Part shown: in pieces, positions 41,764-53,789 of the stretch
Layout: every line of letters begins with the position of its first letter
Numbering within the stretch: the stretch's first letter is position 1
Origin: Platanthera guangdongensis
Taxonomy: Eukaryota; Streptophyta; Magnoliopsida; Asparagales; Orchidaceae
NCBI GenBank assembly: GCA_039583875.1
Contig: CM077167.1
Location: 146,337,010 to 146,401,009 of the forward strand
Direction of reading: 5' to 3'
Length of the DNA stretch: 64,000 bases
Translations under genes and position numbers: made by a program
The notes under the pieces: generated by a model
The model's input: the letters and a program-made list of their open reading frames with translations, nothing else
Told to the model about the DNA's origin: nothing
Databases searched by the model: none

Positions 41764-44121
41764 CTAAATAGACATTGTCCTTGCCCTCAGATGGCTATAC
41801 ATTGTGCTCACCTCTGCTTGAATCATTTCAAAATTTGGAGGTGGATAAATGACTTGAGCTACTTCTTGTGGCTCACCTCCAAAATATGCAGGGTTCAGTC
41901 CAGATTCAGCAACTTCATTGTCATCACACAGAGGAGGGTATCCAAGTGTAGCCCTGATTGAATTTGATATCCATTTTGCATGCTCAGAACTTGCCTTGAC
42001 TAACACTCTCTCCCCCTTTATGACTTCTTGGGCAACATGATCTCTTACATTATCCTTCTGGAATCGGATTTGACCATCCAAGTACCTGATTCCATCTTTA
42101 AAGTAAGGTCTAAGCTTTGTAAGTTGTTCAGAGATTGCTTTCTGGGAATCTTGTATTGCAGTTTTGACAGCAGTAATCTCAGCTTGGAATATTTTATCAA
42201 AGTCAGCCTTTGCAGCAGCAGATGTAGAAGGTTCAGCAATCTTATTCTTCATTTCTGTGAGTAAAGCATTATGTGACTCAGTTAGATTATCATTCATTCT
42301 TAACTGATTCTCCAGCACATAAACTTGCTTTAATGCTATATCATCTACCTGAGTCTTGATCTTCTCCTGATGAGTGGCCAAATAGACTACTGCATTCCCA
42401 CCCTTGTGGAAGCAGTCAGTCATTTCTTTCTTGTTCAGGTTCATCTCAAACCTTATTGATTTTATATCTTGAGCTAAATCAAATTGTAAAGACTTTTGTC
42501 CTTCATCAATATACTTCTCTATGGCTCTCCTGTGCTCATCCAGCTTGATTTGCATGGCTACCATTAAGGCACTGTAATCAGGTGAAGGAGCTTGTGTGAC
42601 TAAGGATTGTTGAGCAACAGTTTGTAGAGCCTTCTTGTAGCTCTGACTTCTTCTTTTGAATACAAACAATTTCTTCTTCTTGGCCCTAGCACTTTCCTCA
42701 TCTTCAGAGGCAGAGGTGCTGGCAATATCAACTCTAGTCTTAGGGCTCCCAGGCCTCTCAGTTTGCACAGCAGGTGCTTGCTCAGTTTCCAGCCTAATAG
42801 GCTCTTCCAGAACTTCCATGTGCTCCCCCTCAGCAGCAGCACTCTTATCTTCAGCAGCAGCAACCTTGTCCATGTCAAAATCCTCTTGATCTAAATTCAA
42901 AAACAAATCTTCCATTGTATATTCATGAGGGGATGGAGCTGGAGATAGTCTTTGCTCTTCAACCACTGACTCAGGTACCACTCCTTGTTCAGCAGATTTG
43001 TCTTCTAAAACAACATCTGGAACTTGTTTGTCTAGCTGAGTTTGCTGATGGACATCAGACAAATTAGCATCTTCTATAATATAGTCTAAAGATTTTAAGT
43101 CAATGAGTACCTCTTGGATAATGATGGTGGCTTGCTCACTTTCTAGAGTAGATGGTTCTTCTACTACTGGAAGCTCCCCCTGGCTGTGATCCCTATGGAT
43201 GGGGCTTGCTTGAGGCAGCTCCCCCTGGATCTCAGCTACATCTTGAGGAGCCGGAGTCTTTACCACTGTCTCTTCCTCCTGATCATCAGGTGTGAACACC
43301 ACCTGTTCTTCACTTTCAGAACTGTTGGAGGACTCTTGTGCCACAGCAGCAGTTTTTCTCTTCTTCCTGGGAGGAGTGATTTTCTCAGTAACTTGCTTCT
43401 CAGGGGTAGGCATATCCTTTGACAGCACCCTTTCCCACATAGACAAGATCCTCATATCCATTTTTCTCATATGATTGATCTTGCTTCCAGCAGTAGTGCT
43501 CATTACCTCTGGTATTGTACCAGCCAGGTAGAGACTTATAATTCTGCCCAGATTGGGCTTCTTCAGACGTTCCTTGATCTTTTCATAGATTACCATTGAC
43601 CAATCTGTTCTTATGGTGAGGATAATTCTTGTCATGATATTGAACATTGAGGCTGACACCCTGTCATGCCCTCCAGGCTTACTGAGAATGACCTTGCCCA
43701 CTATTTCAGACAGGAATTTTCCTTGACTGTTCATGCCTTTCCTGTTAAAGACAGAACCTATCTTCAGCTTTGGATCAAGTCCACACCAGGTAAGAGCTTC
43801 CCTGGTCTTGGATGTAGAAACTTCTTCTTCATCTGTAGTCTTAGGTAGCTGGAGTACCTTCCTCAGACTTTTTGGTGAGACCTTGACTTTGGATCCATGC
43901 ACTCTGGATTTAATCCTATATCCAGAGTCATCAACTGCAGCTCCAGTAAGGAATTCAAGAACTTCCTTCTTCCAAATCTTGGTTGGTTCTGAAACCAAAT
44001 ATTCTAGTCCAGAATCGCTGACTAGGGTTACCACCGATTGAATTTCTTGATCTCCATCATCGAACGCGCCACGCACAAGTTCATAGCCTTCGTTAATGTT
44101 CTCCTCGAGTTTGGGAGCCAT
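41764..44121 (-). pseudogene. D2 ORF3 accessory protein, main part
   Basis: From the ATG at 44121 (MAPKLEENINEGYELV) the frame is open for about 785 codons, longer than D1's. It keeps the N-terminal globular region (SEPTKIWKKEVLEFLTGAAV, FLSEIVGKVILSKPGGHD, GRIISLYLAGTIPEV), the NLS-like PPRKKRKTAAV, the acidic middle, FVFKRRSQSYKKALQ, the coiled coil, and the GQIRFQKDNVRDHVAQEV segment that is out of frame in D1. The frame is open further upstream to 44385 only because the motif array lacks stops. The ORF ends at a frameshift near 41795. No membrane segment or signal peptide is seen. Function unknown; its conservation in two copies suggests it was under selection when they moved. Confidence 0.88.
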
Positions 44122-44218
44122 TAGGGTTTGGAGAATTAGTCTTGAGAAAAGAGAAATGTCGACACAATAGTTGTGGTCTCGAAACTTTGAAAGCGTGTCG
44201 ACAATCAGAGACAGAACC

Positions 44219-44227
44219 CTATTTATA
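44219..44227 (-). promoter_or_regulatory. Candidate internal TATA box for D2 ORF3
   Basis: The minus strand reads TATAAATAG 98 bp before the ORF3 ATG, in the same place as in D1. Confidence 0.65.
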
Positions 44228-44269
44228 CCTTTCTGATTTTGAAGGTGAACAGGCGGGACAGCTAGCTTA

Positions 44270-44598
44270 ACATGTGTCGACACTGACTTATAATGTCTCG
44301 ACACACATGTGTCGACACAAGTTTTGTCAACAGATATTATGTGTCGACACTTGGTTATGTGTCTACACAACATAACTCGACACATTGTCGAGACTTTACT
44401 TAGAAAAATTCTGAGTAAAACCTAAGTGTCGACACCATATTGGATGTGTCGACACCTACTTGTCATGTGTCGACACCTACTTGTCATGTGTCGACACTAA
44501 CATTCTGAAGTGTCGACACCACATTCCTAGATATGTCGACACGTTTTTCCTGAAGTGTCGACACCACTATTCTGTGTCGACATAGACTTGTCTATGTG
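44270..44598. repeat. GTGTCGACAC array upstream of D2 ORF3
   Basis: About ten exact palindromes plus variants lie between the pol stop and the TATA box, with partly different spacing from D1 (a 23-bp unit is duplicated near 44448-44490). Confidence 0.97.
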
Positions 44599-44639
44599 TC
44601 GACACTTTTTTACTTAGCCAATTTTCTTATTCTGTAAAC

Positions 44640-46178
44640 TTAGTCTAAGTTTATCATACCTAGTTCAATTTTGAATCTATTGAACTTAGCTTCTTCTAGT
44701 GGCTTAGTAAACATATCAGCTACTTGTTCATCTATTTTAACATATTCAAGTGAAATATCTTCTCTTTCTACATGTTCTCTAAGAAAGTGATATTTAATCT
44801 CAATATGTTTTGTTCTACTATGTGATACAGGGTTTTTAGCTATTGAAATAGCACTTGTAGAATCACAGTAAAGTGGAGTTCTACTTACCTGAAATCCATA
44901 GTCTTCTAGCTGATGTTGAATCCACAGAAGTTGAGCACAGCAACTTCCTGCAGCCACATATTCTGACTCAGCTGTGGAGATAGCCACACTAGTCTGCTTT
45001 TTGCTGCTCCATGAAATTAGTCTCCCACCTAGGAATTGACAGGTTCCAGTAGTACTTTTTCTATCCTCTTTGCATCCTGCAAAGTCTGCATCTGAATAAC
45101 CTGTTAGATTAAAGTCTCCATTCCTAGGGTACCAGAGGCCTAGATAGGGAGTGCCCTTTAGATATCTCAGAATTCTCTTGACTGTAGTCAAGTGAGACTC
45201 TTTAGGGCAGGCTTGATACCTGGCACAAACACATGTAGCATACATGATGTCTGGTCTACTAGCAGTCAAGTACAATAGGGAGCCAACTATCCCTCTATAC
45301 AAGGTTTCATCCACAGGTTTCCCTGCATCATCCTTGCTTAGAGACATACTTGACCCCATAGGAGTCTTCATGGTGCTGGATGAATCCATACCATACTTCC
45401 TGATGAGTTCTAGGGTGAACTTGGACTGACAAATGGACAAACCACTTTCAGTCTGTTTAACTTGGAGACCCAATAAAAACTTTAGCTCTCCCATACTACT
45501 CATTTCAAACTGACCTTGCATAAGTTTTGCAAACTTTTTGCAAAGGCTGCTTTTAGTAGACCCAAATATAATGTCATCTACATATATTTGGACAAGTATG
45601 ACTTTGCCTCTAGATTCCCTAAGGAATAGAGTCTTATCTATTTTCCCCCTTGAGAACTTGTTCTCAATGAGAAAACTAGATAGGGTTTCATACCAAGCTC
45701 TAGGAGCTTGCTTTAACCCATATAAAGCTTTCCTAAGTCTATAGACATAATGAGGTTGAGTTGGATCAACAAAACCTGAAGGCTGCTCCACATAGACTTC
45801 TTCTTTAAGATTACCATTTAAGAATGCTGACTTGACATCCATCTGGTAAACCTTGAATTCTTGATAGGTTGCATAGGCCAAGAACATCCTTATGGCCTCC
45901 AGTCTGGCTACTGGGGCAAAGGTTTGATCAAAATCAATACCTTCTTCTTGCCTATATCCTTTTGCAACCAGTCTTGCTTTATTCTTTATGATGACCCCTT
46001 GTTCATCCATCTTATTTCTGTAGATCCACTTAGTTCCTATTACATTGTGGTCTTTAGGCTTTGGAACCAGCTCCCAAACCTTGCACCTTTTGAACTGATT
46101 AAGCTCTTCTTGCATAGTTTCAGTCCATTGTGGATCTTGTATTGCTTCTTCAAATCTTTTAGGTTCAACTTGAGACAA
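44640..46178 (-). CDS. D2 reverse transcriptase and RNase H (intact domain frame)
   Basis: 512 uninterrupted codons cover the whole RT and RNase H part of Ty1/copia pol: [54 protein letters not shown], catalytic YVDD (45573-45584), [16 protein letters not shown], RNase H acids in [20 protein letters not shown] and YCDSTSAIS, and the C-terminal [11 protein letters not shown]. Residues before about 46178 continue in frame to a TAA near 46220. It would be made as part of Gag-Pol, so the upstream stops prevent full-length production. Confidence 0.9.
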   Translation of the reverse strand: MSQVEPKRFEEAIQDPQWTETMQEELNQFKRCKVWELVPKPKDHNVIGTKWIYRNKMDEQGVIIKNKARLVAKGYRQEEGIDFDQTFAPVARLEAIRMFLAYATYQEFKVYQMDVKSAFLNGNLKEEVYVEQPSGFVDPTQPHYVYRLRKALYGLKQAPRAWYETLSSFLIENKFSRGKIDKTLFLRESRGKVILVQIYVDDIIFGSTKSSLCKKFAKLMQGQFEMSSMGELKFLLGLQVKQTESGLSICQSKFTLELIRKYGMDSSSTMKTPMGSSMSLSKDDAGKPVDETLYRGIVGSLLYLTASRPDIMYATCVCARYQACPKESHLTTVKRILRYLKGTPYLGLWYPRNGDFNLTGYSDADFAGCKEDRKSTTGTCQFLGGRLISWSSKKQTSVAISTAESEYVAAGSCCAQLLWIQHQLEDYGFQVSRTPLYCDSTSAISIAKNPVSHSRTKHIEIKYHFLREHVEREDISLEYVKIDEQVADMFTKPLEEAKFNRFKIELGMINLD

Positions 46179-46430
46179 AAAGCTGGAATAAATTGCAGCA
46201 TTCTGATATCTGCTCCTTGTTTAAACTCCTTGTCTTGGATCTCCAATGATCAGCTCTACTGGATGATCTCTAAGATGCCTGTGGGCTGGAGGCATCCTCA
46301 CTTCAGGTTGAACCACTTCAGCATCTGCATCATGCTGTATACCTTGGATTTCTTCAGCAGCTGGCACATGTAGTTCTCCCCCTGGACAGCAGCTACTCTC
46401 CTCTCCTTGCTGTCTTGCAGCAGGCACTTC
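46179..46430 (-). pseudogene. D2 pol linker between integrase and RT, two stops
   Basis: A Pro/Glu/Gln-rich linker ([40 protein letters not shown]). D1 has sense codons where D2 has TAA at 46428-46430 (GAA in D1) and near 46220 (CAG in D1). Apart from these substitutions it joins integrase and RT in one frame. Confidence 0.85.
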
Positions 46431-47807
46431 TTATATAGTCAGCTTGTCCATTATCTTTGTCAAACCTGTGGGGCTGCATACATTGCTAGACAACTCATTA
46501 TTAATAAGTTTAGTCTCATCAAAAACTACATGCACTGATTCTTCTACAACTTGTGTAGTCAAGTTGTAGACTCTATAAGCCTTACTATTATTGCTGTACC
46601 CAACAAAAACTCCCTCTTGGGACTTGGCAGCAAACTTAGTTATGTAAGACTTCCCATTGTTAAGTATGTAGCATTTACAACCAAAGATCCTAAAGTAGGA
46701 TAGATTTGGTTTCCTGCCTTTCACAACTTCATAGGGGGTCTTGTTTAGCCCTTTAGTGATGGTAGCCCTATTTATAACATGGCATGCAGTGTTAACTGCT
46801 TCAGCCCAAAAATACTCAGGCAGTGATGTATCACTTAGTAGGGTTCTACCAGCCTCTATCAAGGTCCTATTTTTCCTTTCAGTAATGCCATTTTGCTGAG
46901 GTGTTCTAGGTGAAGAGAATTCTTGAAATATCCCAAAGTCTTCACATAGTTTTGTCATGCTTTCAGATTGAAACTCAGTACCATGGTCACTTCTAATTTT
47001 GACCACAGTACTATTAAGTTCATTCTGAATTTGCTTAACAAAGCTATAGAAGACACTAGGTGTTTCAGATTTCTGCCTTAAGAAGAACACCCAGGAATAC
47101 CTTGAGTAGTCATCTACAACTACAAGGGTATAGACCTTCCTACCTAAGCTGTGAACTGGCATTGGACCAAAGAGATCCAAATGCAAGAGGTACAAACACC
47201 TCACAGCATCTTTGTTGTCTATGCTTTTAAAGGTGGATTTAGTCTGCTTGCCCTTTTGACATGCTGAGCAAATACCATCTTTGACACACTTAACTTGAGG
47301 ACCATTCCTCACTAACTCTTTACTAAAGAGTTTGCTAATTGTCTTGTAGTTAAGATGGGCTAGCCTCTTGTGCCATTTGACACAATGAGAGACTGTCTCA
47401 TCAGCTACAAGACAAACTGGAGAACCATTGTTCTCAATCATAATGTCTAGACAGTAGACATTCCTCTTTTTATATCCTGTCAAAATGATCTCTTGATCAC
47501 TTGACCTCTTGATATGACAACCATTTTTAACAAATGAGATGTCATACCCTACATCACTCAACTGACTTATACTTATTAGGTTGTGTTTCAACCCTTTAAC
47601 ATAAGCCACTTGAGTAATGGTAACAAGGTTTGAAGAAATGTTACCAAACCCTTTGATGATTCCTTTTTCAGAACCACCAAAGGTCACTTTAGGACCATTT
47701 TTGATTGGAATGTAGTCCTTCAGTAGTCCCCTTGTTCCAGTCATATGTCTGGAACATCCACTGTCCAAGTACCATGTAGGGGTATGGCCACTTGGACTCA
47801 CCTGCAA
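46431..47807 (-). pseudogene. D2 pol, protease and integrase (open frame)
   Basis: 458 open codons: protease WYLDSGCSRHMTG, GLKHNLISISQLSDVG, KWHKRLAHLNYKTISK, zinc-binding CSACQKGKQTK, and integrase with all three acids (LLHLDLFGP, KIRSDHGTEFQSE, NGITERKNRTLIEAGR). The C-terminal [24 protein letters not shown] follows. This region is broken three times in D1 but is continuous here. It starts in frame nine bases after the gag TAA. Confidence 0.9.
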
Positions 47808-47813
47808 AACATA

Positions 47814-48587
47814 TTAATGGACCTTAGAACCCAAAGCAATCTTGGGTCTTTGGTACTTGTTAGTCTGTAACTTGACAAAGCTACCTACTGGCTTTCCACC
47901 AGGTAGCTTGCTACTCACCTTGGCACTGGCATTGTGCCAACAGTCCATTGCAAAATGGCCAATCTTGCCACAGCACCAGCATTCAAACTTGTTGTACCTT
48001 TGCTTAGGTACAACCTTTGCTGTCTTGACTACAGCAGGCTTGTTGAATGTTGTGGCTTTGCCCTTGGACTTAAACTTGGACTGCTCAGTCCCTGTAGGTC
48101 TAACAAAACCCAGTCCACCCTTGCCTTTATGATGAACAAATTCATCAATTAAAGGCAGCACTGATTTAGGTTTTGAAAACCTTGCAACAAGCTCTCTCTC
48201 TTTCTGAAGATTGATCTCCAGTCTCTTAATTTGATCATTCTTATAAGTGATAGTTCCCATCTGAATCACAGTAATGTGTTTCAGCCTGGCTACCTCATTT
48301 AGTTTTTGATCAAATTCCTTCTCAAAGTCTGTTGCAACAGCCTTGAGATCAGCAATCTCCTTTGCCTGACTTTTAGCTAGGGTCTTGCTTTTCTTATAGG
48401 CTTGCAACAGTACCTTATATTCATCTATAAGCTGATGAATATCTTCCTCAGACTCAGATATATTCTCATCACTTGATGAAGAAGAATCTGATTCTGAACT
48501 AGAACAAGAAACTGAATTTAAACTTGAACTTTGTACCTGACTGGGTCCTGGCTGCTCTAGGATTTTGGTACTCTCACTCAATGCCAT
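47814..48587 (-). pseudogene. D2 gag, C-terminal part with second zinc knuckle
   Basis: 257 codons: Ser/Asp-rich acidic region, coiled coil (VLLQAYKKSKTLAKSQAKEIADLKAV, FDQKLNEVARLKHITVIQM), then a CCHC knuckle (CWCCGKIGHFAMDC) and the family-conserved TAA at 47814-47816. It is continuous with the main gag frame except for a TAG near 48600. Confidence 0.85.
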
Positions 48588-49856
48588 CAGTCCTTGGCAC
48601 TAGCAGTCTTCATGTTCATAAATTGACTCTAAGATCTGCATAAATTCTTCTTCTTCTTCTTCAGCAAATAGCCCTATGTAGGCTTCAGCATCAGTATCAG
48701 TGTCTGAAGAAGAAATATCTGAAAGTGTCTTCTCATTCTTGGCAACAAAAGACTTCCCTTTCTTCCCTTTGAAGTGAGTCTTTTTCCTGTCACTGCATTC
48801 TTTTCTTTTCTCAGGACAATCTGCAATAACATGACCCTATCTATTGCAGCAGTAGCACACAATCTTTGATCCAGTTGCCTTGCTTGTCTTTGTCTTTTTC
48901 CTGTCCTTCTTTGAAGGCTTTTTCTCCTGATACAAGACTTCTTTTCCCTTGTAAGTAGATGGTCTGGACCTCCACTGTTTCTTCTTCAGGAATTTCTGAA
49001 AGTGTCTAGTGAAGGCAGCAAAGTCTTCATCACTCTCACTGCTTGTAGACTTTGTACTGACAGACTCTTCTGACTCAGATTCAACTACCTCTGGAGATGG
49101 AGTTGATGACTTAGTCCTGCATTTTCTGGGAACTTCTGTCGTGAAAGCAACAGTCATTTCCTTGTGCTTAGTCCTACTAGATTTCTCCTCCTCTTTCCTC
49201 ACTGTCAGCTGCATCTCATATGACAATAACTTACCAAACAGTGTAGGAGGAGGAATTTCTCCCAACTTTGCCATTTCTCTTATGACACAGATCTTGATGT
49301 CCCAATCTTTGGTTATGGACCTTAGGAATTTGTCATTCAGTTCATAGTTGCTGAACTCTCTTCCATAAGACATGAGTTCATTAACTATTCTATAGAACTT
49401 CTTGTAGCATTCAGTGATGCTATCACCCTTTCCTTGCCTAAAGCTTTCATACTCCTGATTAAGCAAGGACTTCCTATCTTGCCTAACTTCTTCAGAACCT
49501 TTCATATAGATAATGAGAGTATCCCACATCTCTTTTGTTGTTTTACAGTGAATTAAGTTCTGGAAGGTGGCATCATCAATGGCACTCACTATTATGTTTT
49601 GTGCCCTCTTGTCCATAGTGGCCAGGACAATTTCATCTTTAGTCATCTCAGAGAAATCCTTTGGAGTTCTCTGGTTTGCATCCAATACTGAAATCTTCAT
49701 TGGCACATAAGGCCCTTCCTTAACTGTAATGTAGATTCTAGGGTCAGAGGCTTCCATAAATAGCCTTACCCTCTCTTTCCAGATCTCAAAGATCTCCTTT
49801 CTGCATATGGGTAATTTCATGGAACCCAATTCCTTGTGATTCTCATAAGAACCCAT
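48588..49856 (-). pseudogene. D2 gag, capsid and first zinc knuckle
   Basis: It begins at ATG 49856 (MGSYENHKELGSMKLP) and is open for 339 codons through the copia gag fold (KEIFEIWKERVRLFMEA, TKEMWDTLIIYMKGSEEV). A TAG at 48834-48836 replaces the Gln inside the first knuckle (CYCCNR.GHVIADC). A second TAG near 48600 lies where D1 has a Gln codon. No frameshift relative to the rest of gag. Confidence 0.9.
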
Positions 49857-49954
49857 GTTTCTTGATGTTCTTGATTTTCTTGAAACTGTGTAATACCTTA
49901 CTCTGAATCTGCCAAACAGGATCTCCTCAGACTGTTAGTCCTTGTTTTGAGGAA

Positions 49955-49970
49955 CCTGGCTCTGATACCA
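49955..49970 (-). promoter_or_regulatory. D2 primer-binding site
   Basis: The minus strand reads TGGTATCAGAGCCAGG, a full match to the initiator-Met tRNA 3' end, two bases after the 5' LTR. Confidence 0.95.
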
Positions 49971-49972
49971 CT

Positions 49973-52168
49973 TGAAAGATATGGTACCTAAACACCTAGA
50001 GGGGGGGGGGGGGGTGAATAGGTGACCTAATCCTTTACTAACTTTGTTGGCAGCCAAACAGTTATATCACAGATTTCTAACTAGTTTATTACAACAATCA
50101 GCAATAATCAAACAAACACAGATCATCCACAGCACAAACACAGCACAGCACACAGTGTTTTATAGTGGTTCCCCAAGATATGGGTACATCTACTTTCCCC
50201 CTTCGCCTATCTAGCAGTGTACTAGATTCGGCCTAACTTCTCCACTGTCTCAGAACCCAAATTGGTTCCTACCTCAGGCCCAAAGCCTTACACTCAGCTT
50301 TATCCCAAAGCCTACACTCAGCCAATCAAGGCCTACACTCAGCCAATCCAAGGCCTACACTCAGCCAACAAGGCCTACACTCAGAGATCACAATCTCCTA
50401 CACTCAGGCAAACAAGCCCTATCCTCAGCCTTTATAGATATAGGCTTACAATCACTCAGATCCAATGGATCCTACAAGTTATAAAAGTAATACAGATAAT
50501 AACTCTACAACTCAGAATTAAAGGAGGGGAGTTGAGAGATTCTTGATGAGTTCTTGGAAGAACTCAGCTGGATTCACCCTGACTTAGCTTTCTTCAAAGC
50601 TTCTTGAGTAGAACTGAATAAGGCTGAATCCTCTGCAGTTGTTCCTTGACCTCTGCTACTTAAGATCCAGAATTGATTCTGAATCCTTCTTCTCAGCCTA
50701 GTTCCAGAGGCTGATTTCTTGGAAGGAGCCCTCTCTCTCCAACTTCTTAGATCTGCAGTTGGACTGCCAGATCTTCTTGTGTTGATACTCAGTATACCAC
50801 TTTTATGATTACTTCAACAATAATCTGAACTCTGTTAACAATTTGATCAACAACCTCAACAACTTCACAATCACCCTTTCTGTAAACTGTAGGTGCCTAT
50901 TTATAGGCATTCTTCATGATAACCGGCTGGTCCGGTCCATAACTGACTTCTGACATCTCTGACAGGTGTTGTAGACCGGCTGGATCGGCAGCTGTCATGT
51001 CAACCAGTCACTTCTTGAAAATCTCTAACTGTTTATAAGTGTCGAGACTTTTTGTCTTTAAGTATCGACACTTATAGTCCAAGTGTCAACACATGATGTA
51101 TAAGTGTCGACACAAGTCTACAAGGTGTCGACACAATTCCTTGTATGTCTCGACACAGATTCTTCTGTATGTGTCGACACTGAAATTGAGTGTCGACACA
51201 AGTACTTGTTCTTCTAGTTTTAGTTGAATTCTTCTAAGTGTCGACACATCTCCTTTGTGTCGACACAACTTCTTGTGTTGAATCTGTCTAGTGTCGACAC
51301 TGCTTCTTGGTGTCGACACAGTCTTCTATGTTGAATCTTGCTGAGTGTCGACACAGCTCCTTGTGTCGACACACCTTCTTGTTGTTGAGACTTCAGCTGA
51401 GTGTCGACACATTTCCATAGTGTCGACACTTGTACTTAGAATAATTTGTAGTTCTTTTTGTTCTTTGCTAAGTGTCGACACAGCTCCTTGTGTCGACACT
51501 TTCTTCAAGTGTTGAGTCTTTAGCTGTGTGTCGACACATTGTTCTGGGTGTCGACACATACTTCAAATGTTGACTCTTCTGTTGAGTGTCGACACATTGT
51601 GTTGAGTGTCGACACATTCTTCAAGTGCTGACTCTTCTGCTTAGTGTCGACACATTGTGTTGAGTGTCGACACTTACTTCAAGTGCTGACTCTTCTGCAT
51701 AGTGTCGACACATTGTGTTGAGTGTCGACACTTGTACATAGACTCTGCAGACTTTTGCTGAGTGTCGACACAGCTCCAAGTGTCGACACTTTCTGGTGTA
51801 CACACAGCTTCACTGAGTGTCGACACAGCTCCTTGTGTCGACACTTTCTGTCTGCACTTTTCTTCACTGGGTGTCGACACAGCTCCAAGTGTCGACACTT
51901 TCTGTCTGGTGTCGACTCTGCATCCCAGGTGTCGACACAATGACTCCAAGTGTCGACACTGCTTGACTGGGTGTCGACACAAGCTTGCTCAAGTGTCGAC
52001 ACATTCCCTCTGGGTGTCGACACATGGACTTAAAAACTTTTAGCTTCAGTCCAGTACTTTCTTAACCTGCACAAGTAACTCAAACATACATTAAATACAT
52101 TATGATGTATATCATTAAGTTGGGTGAGGCTTCTTCAAATCAGGTACATTTGACAAATGTACCCAACA
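49973..52168 (-). repeat. Element D2 5' LTR (2196 bp)
   Basis: Homologous to 38794-40989 over its full length. The palindrome array is at about 51040-52025, an intact minus-strand TATAAATAG at 50897-50905, short CTACACTCAGCC repeats at 50275-50410 and the G-run (C-run on the minus strand) at 50001-50013. Confidence 0.97.
51040..52025. repeat. GTGTCGACAC array in D2's 5' LTR U3
   Basis: More than 30 copies over about 985 bp, upstream of the LTR TATA box on the minus strand. A few copies are lost by point change (GTATCGACAC near 51062). Confidence 0.97.
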
Positions 52169-52374
52169 ACTTCCAGCCCTGCCAGCTAGGTGAGAGCCTG
52201 ACAGCGGGATCTGCTCGGGGTCCTGGGTTGACACCATCGAGTGACTTCCAGCCCTGCCAGCTAGGTGAGAGCCTGATAGCGGGATCTGCTCGAGGTCTAA
52301 GGATGACACTGAGTGACTTCCAGCCCTGTCAGCTAGGTGAAAGCCTGACAGCGGGATCTGCTCGGGGTCCGGGT
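52169..52374. repeat. Element B dimeric tandem array, third part (with D2's right TSD acttc at 52169-52173)
   Basis: About three further 72/75-bp units. The first five bases duplicate 38789-38793. The array ends at 52374, and about 85 bp of unremarkable element B sequence separate it from the end of pol. Confidence 0.95.
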
Positions 52375-52459
52375 ACATTTCATCTTTTCATACAAACTAT
52401 GGCGAAAGGAGTGGCACGTCAAGGAATCTCATTAAAAATCAAAGTATCACTTACATGTT

Positions 52460-53789
52460 TTAAGGAAAAAAGCGCTTCAAGTCGTCACCACTCCAGGTGA
52501 GACTTAGGGTCTCGCCCTCCACATTCTGGAGTTGATACCCTCCCGACCTCAGTGTTTGCTTTACAATGAATGGTCCCTCCCAGCTAGGGTTGAGCTTCCC
52601 CACGGTTGCCGACCTTCCCGCTGCATCCACTTTATTTGGTACCAAGTCCCCTTCCGCAAACTGTTTGACTCTGACGTATTTGTCAAAGTATTTGTCCATC
52701 CTCCTCTTCACCTCTTCCTATCGGATGGCGGAAAGGTCACACAGCTCCTCCACCATGTCAAAAGAGAGTCGCAGCTCTTCCTCATTCTCGATTTGCCATT
52801 CTTCCCGGCCTTCCCCTGATGCGACAACTCGAGGCGTTTGAACTTCGAACTCCACGAGGAGCACTGCCTCGCACCCATGGGAGAGCTTGAAGGGGGTCTC
52901 TCCTGTAGCTGTGTTGGGGGTGGTCCTCAGGGCCCAGAGAACCACGGGAAGCTGCTCCACCCAGCTCCCCTTCAGATTTTCCCCTTTCTTCTTTATGAGG
53001 TTGACAATGATCTTGTTCGCGGCCTCCACCTGCCCGTTGCTCCTGGGGTGGTGGACCGAGGCAAACCTGAGGTCAATCCTAAGATGCTCGCAGAAACTGG
53101 TAAACTTCGCGCTGGCGAACTGGGGCCCATTGTCTGTGATAATTGCCTGGGGCAACCCTTGGTGGCAGATGATCTCCCCCCAAACGAAGTTCCTGATGAC
53201 CTGGGAAGTCACCTTGGCCAGCGCCTTCACCTCCAACCACTTGGAGAAATAATCGATCATCACCAGTAGCAACCTTCTCTGCCCACTGGCCTAGGGGAAC
53301 GGTCCAACCAAATCCATCCCCCAAATGGCAAAGGGCCAGGGGGCTGTGATACTTTTGTGTCGCTGAGCCGGCTGTAGCTGGAGGGGAGCAAACAGCTGGC
53401 ATTTGTGGCATCTTATTGCGAACTCCGTCGTATCGCGGCCCAGGGTGGGCCAGAAATACCCTTTCTTGACGATCCTTCCTTCCAGGGTCCGACTCCCGGA
53501 GTGACTCCCGCACTCCCCGGAGTGGACTTCCTCCAAGATTCTTTGCACTTCCCCCTCAGCCATGCAACGAGCCAACATCCCCGAGAGAGTCTTCCTGTAC
53601 AACTGCCCATCCTGGAGGAGGTAGTACGCCGACTTGTACCTGAGCTTCTTCTTGTCCACCCCCTCCGGATAATCTCCCGTAGAAAGGAAAGTGGTGACTG
53701 AGTCCATCCACGAGGATTGCCGATCTATCTCCATGAGCTCTCCCTCTTCGATGGAAGGGCGGAATAGGTCGGTGATGGTACACCCCACC
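52460..53789 (-). pseudogene. Element B integrase
   Basis: Starting in the frame shared with the archaeal-type RNase H, it has YYLLQDGQLYRKTLSG, the HHCC zinc finger (HSGECGSHSGSRTL...RCHKCQLF) and WGMDLVGPFP. A stop near 53288-53290 follows. The core continues at 53272 with VMIDYFSKWLEV, ITDNGPQFAS and HHPRSNGQVEAANK, so the D, D, E triad is present. After a stop near 52717 comes the C-terminal RVKQFAEGDLV..GKLNPSWEGPF fold, ending at 52460. No chromodomain is seen, as expected for a Tat-type element. Confidence 0.92.

Larger units (their letters stand above)
38794..52168 (-). mobile_element. Element D2: Ty1/copia retrotransposon (SIRE/Maximus-like), minus strand
   Basis: A 13.4-kb element with two 2196-bp LTRs that differ at about 22 sites by eye (about 1%), flanked by the TSD acttc. 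It is the same family as D1, inserted in the opposite direction, with the same gene order and conserved proteins. Its gag-pol is interrupted by four nonsense changes and no frameshift; ORF3 has one frameshift. Confidence 0.95.

Noticed and set aside
41764..44385. D2 ORF3 starting at 44385 as an 873-codon protein
   Set aside because: The first 88 codons are translated palindrome array and lie before the TATA box. The ATG at 44121 matches D1's and follows the TATA at a normal distance.
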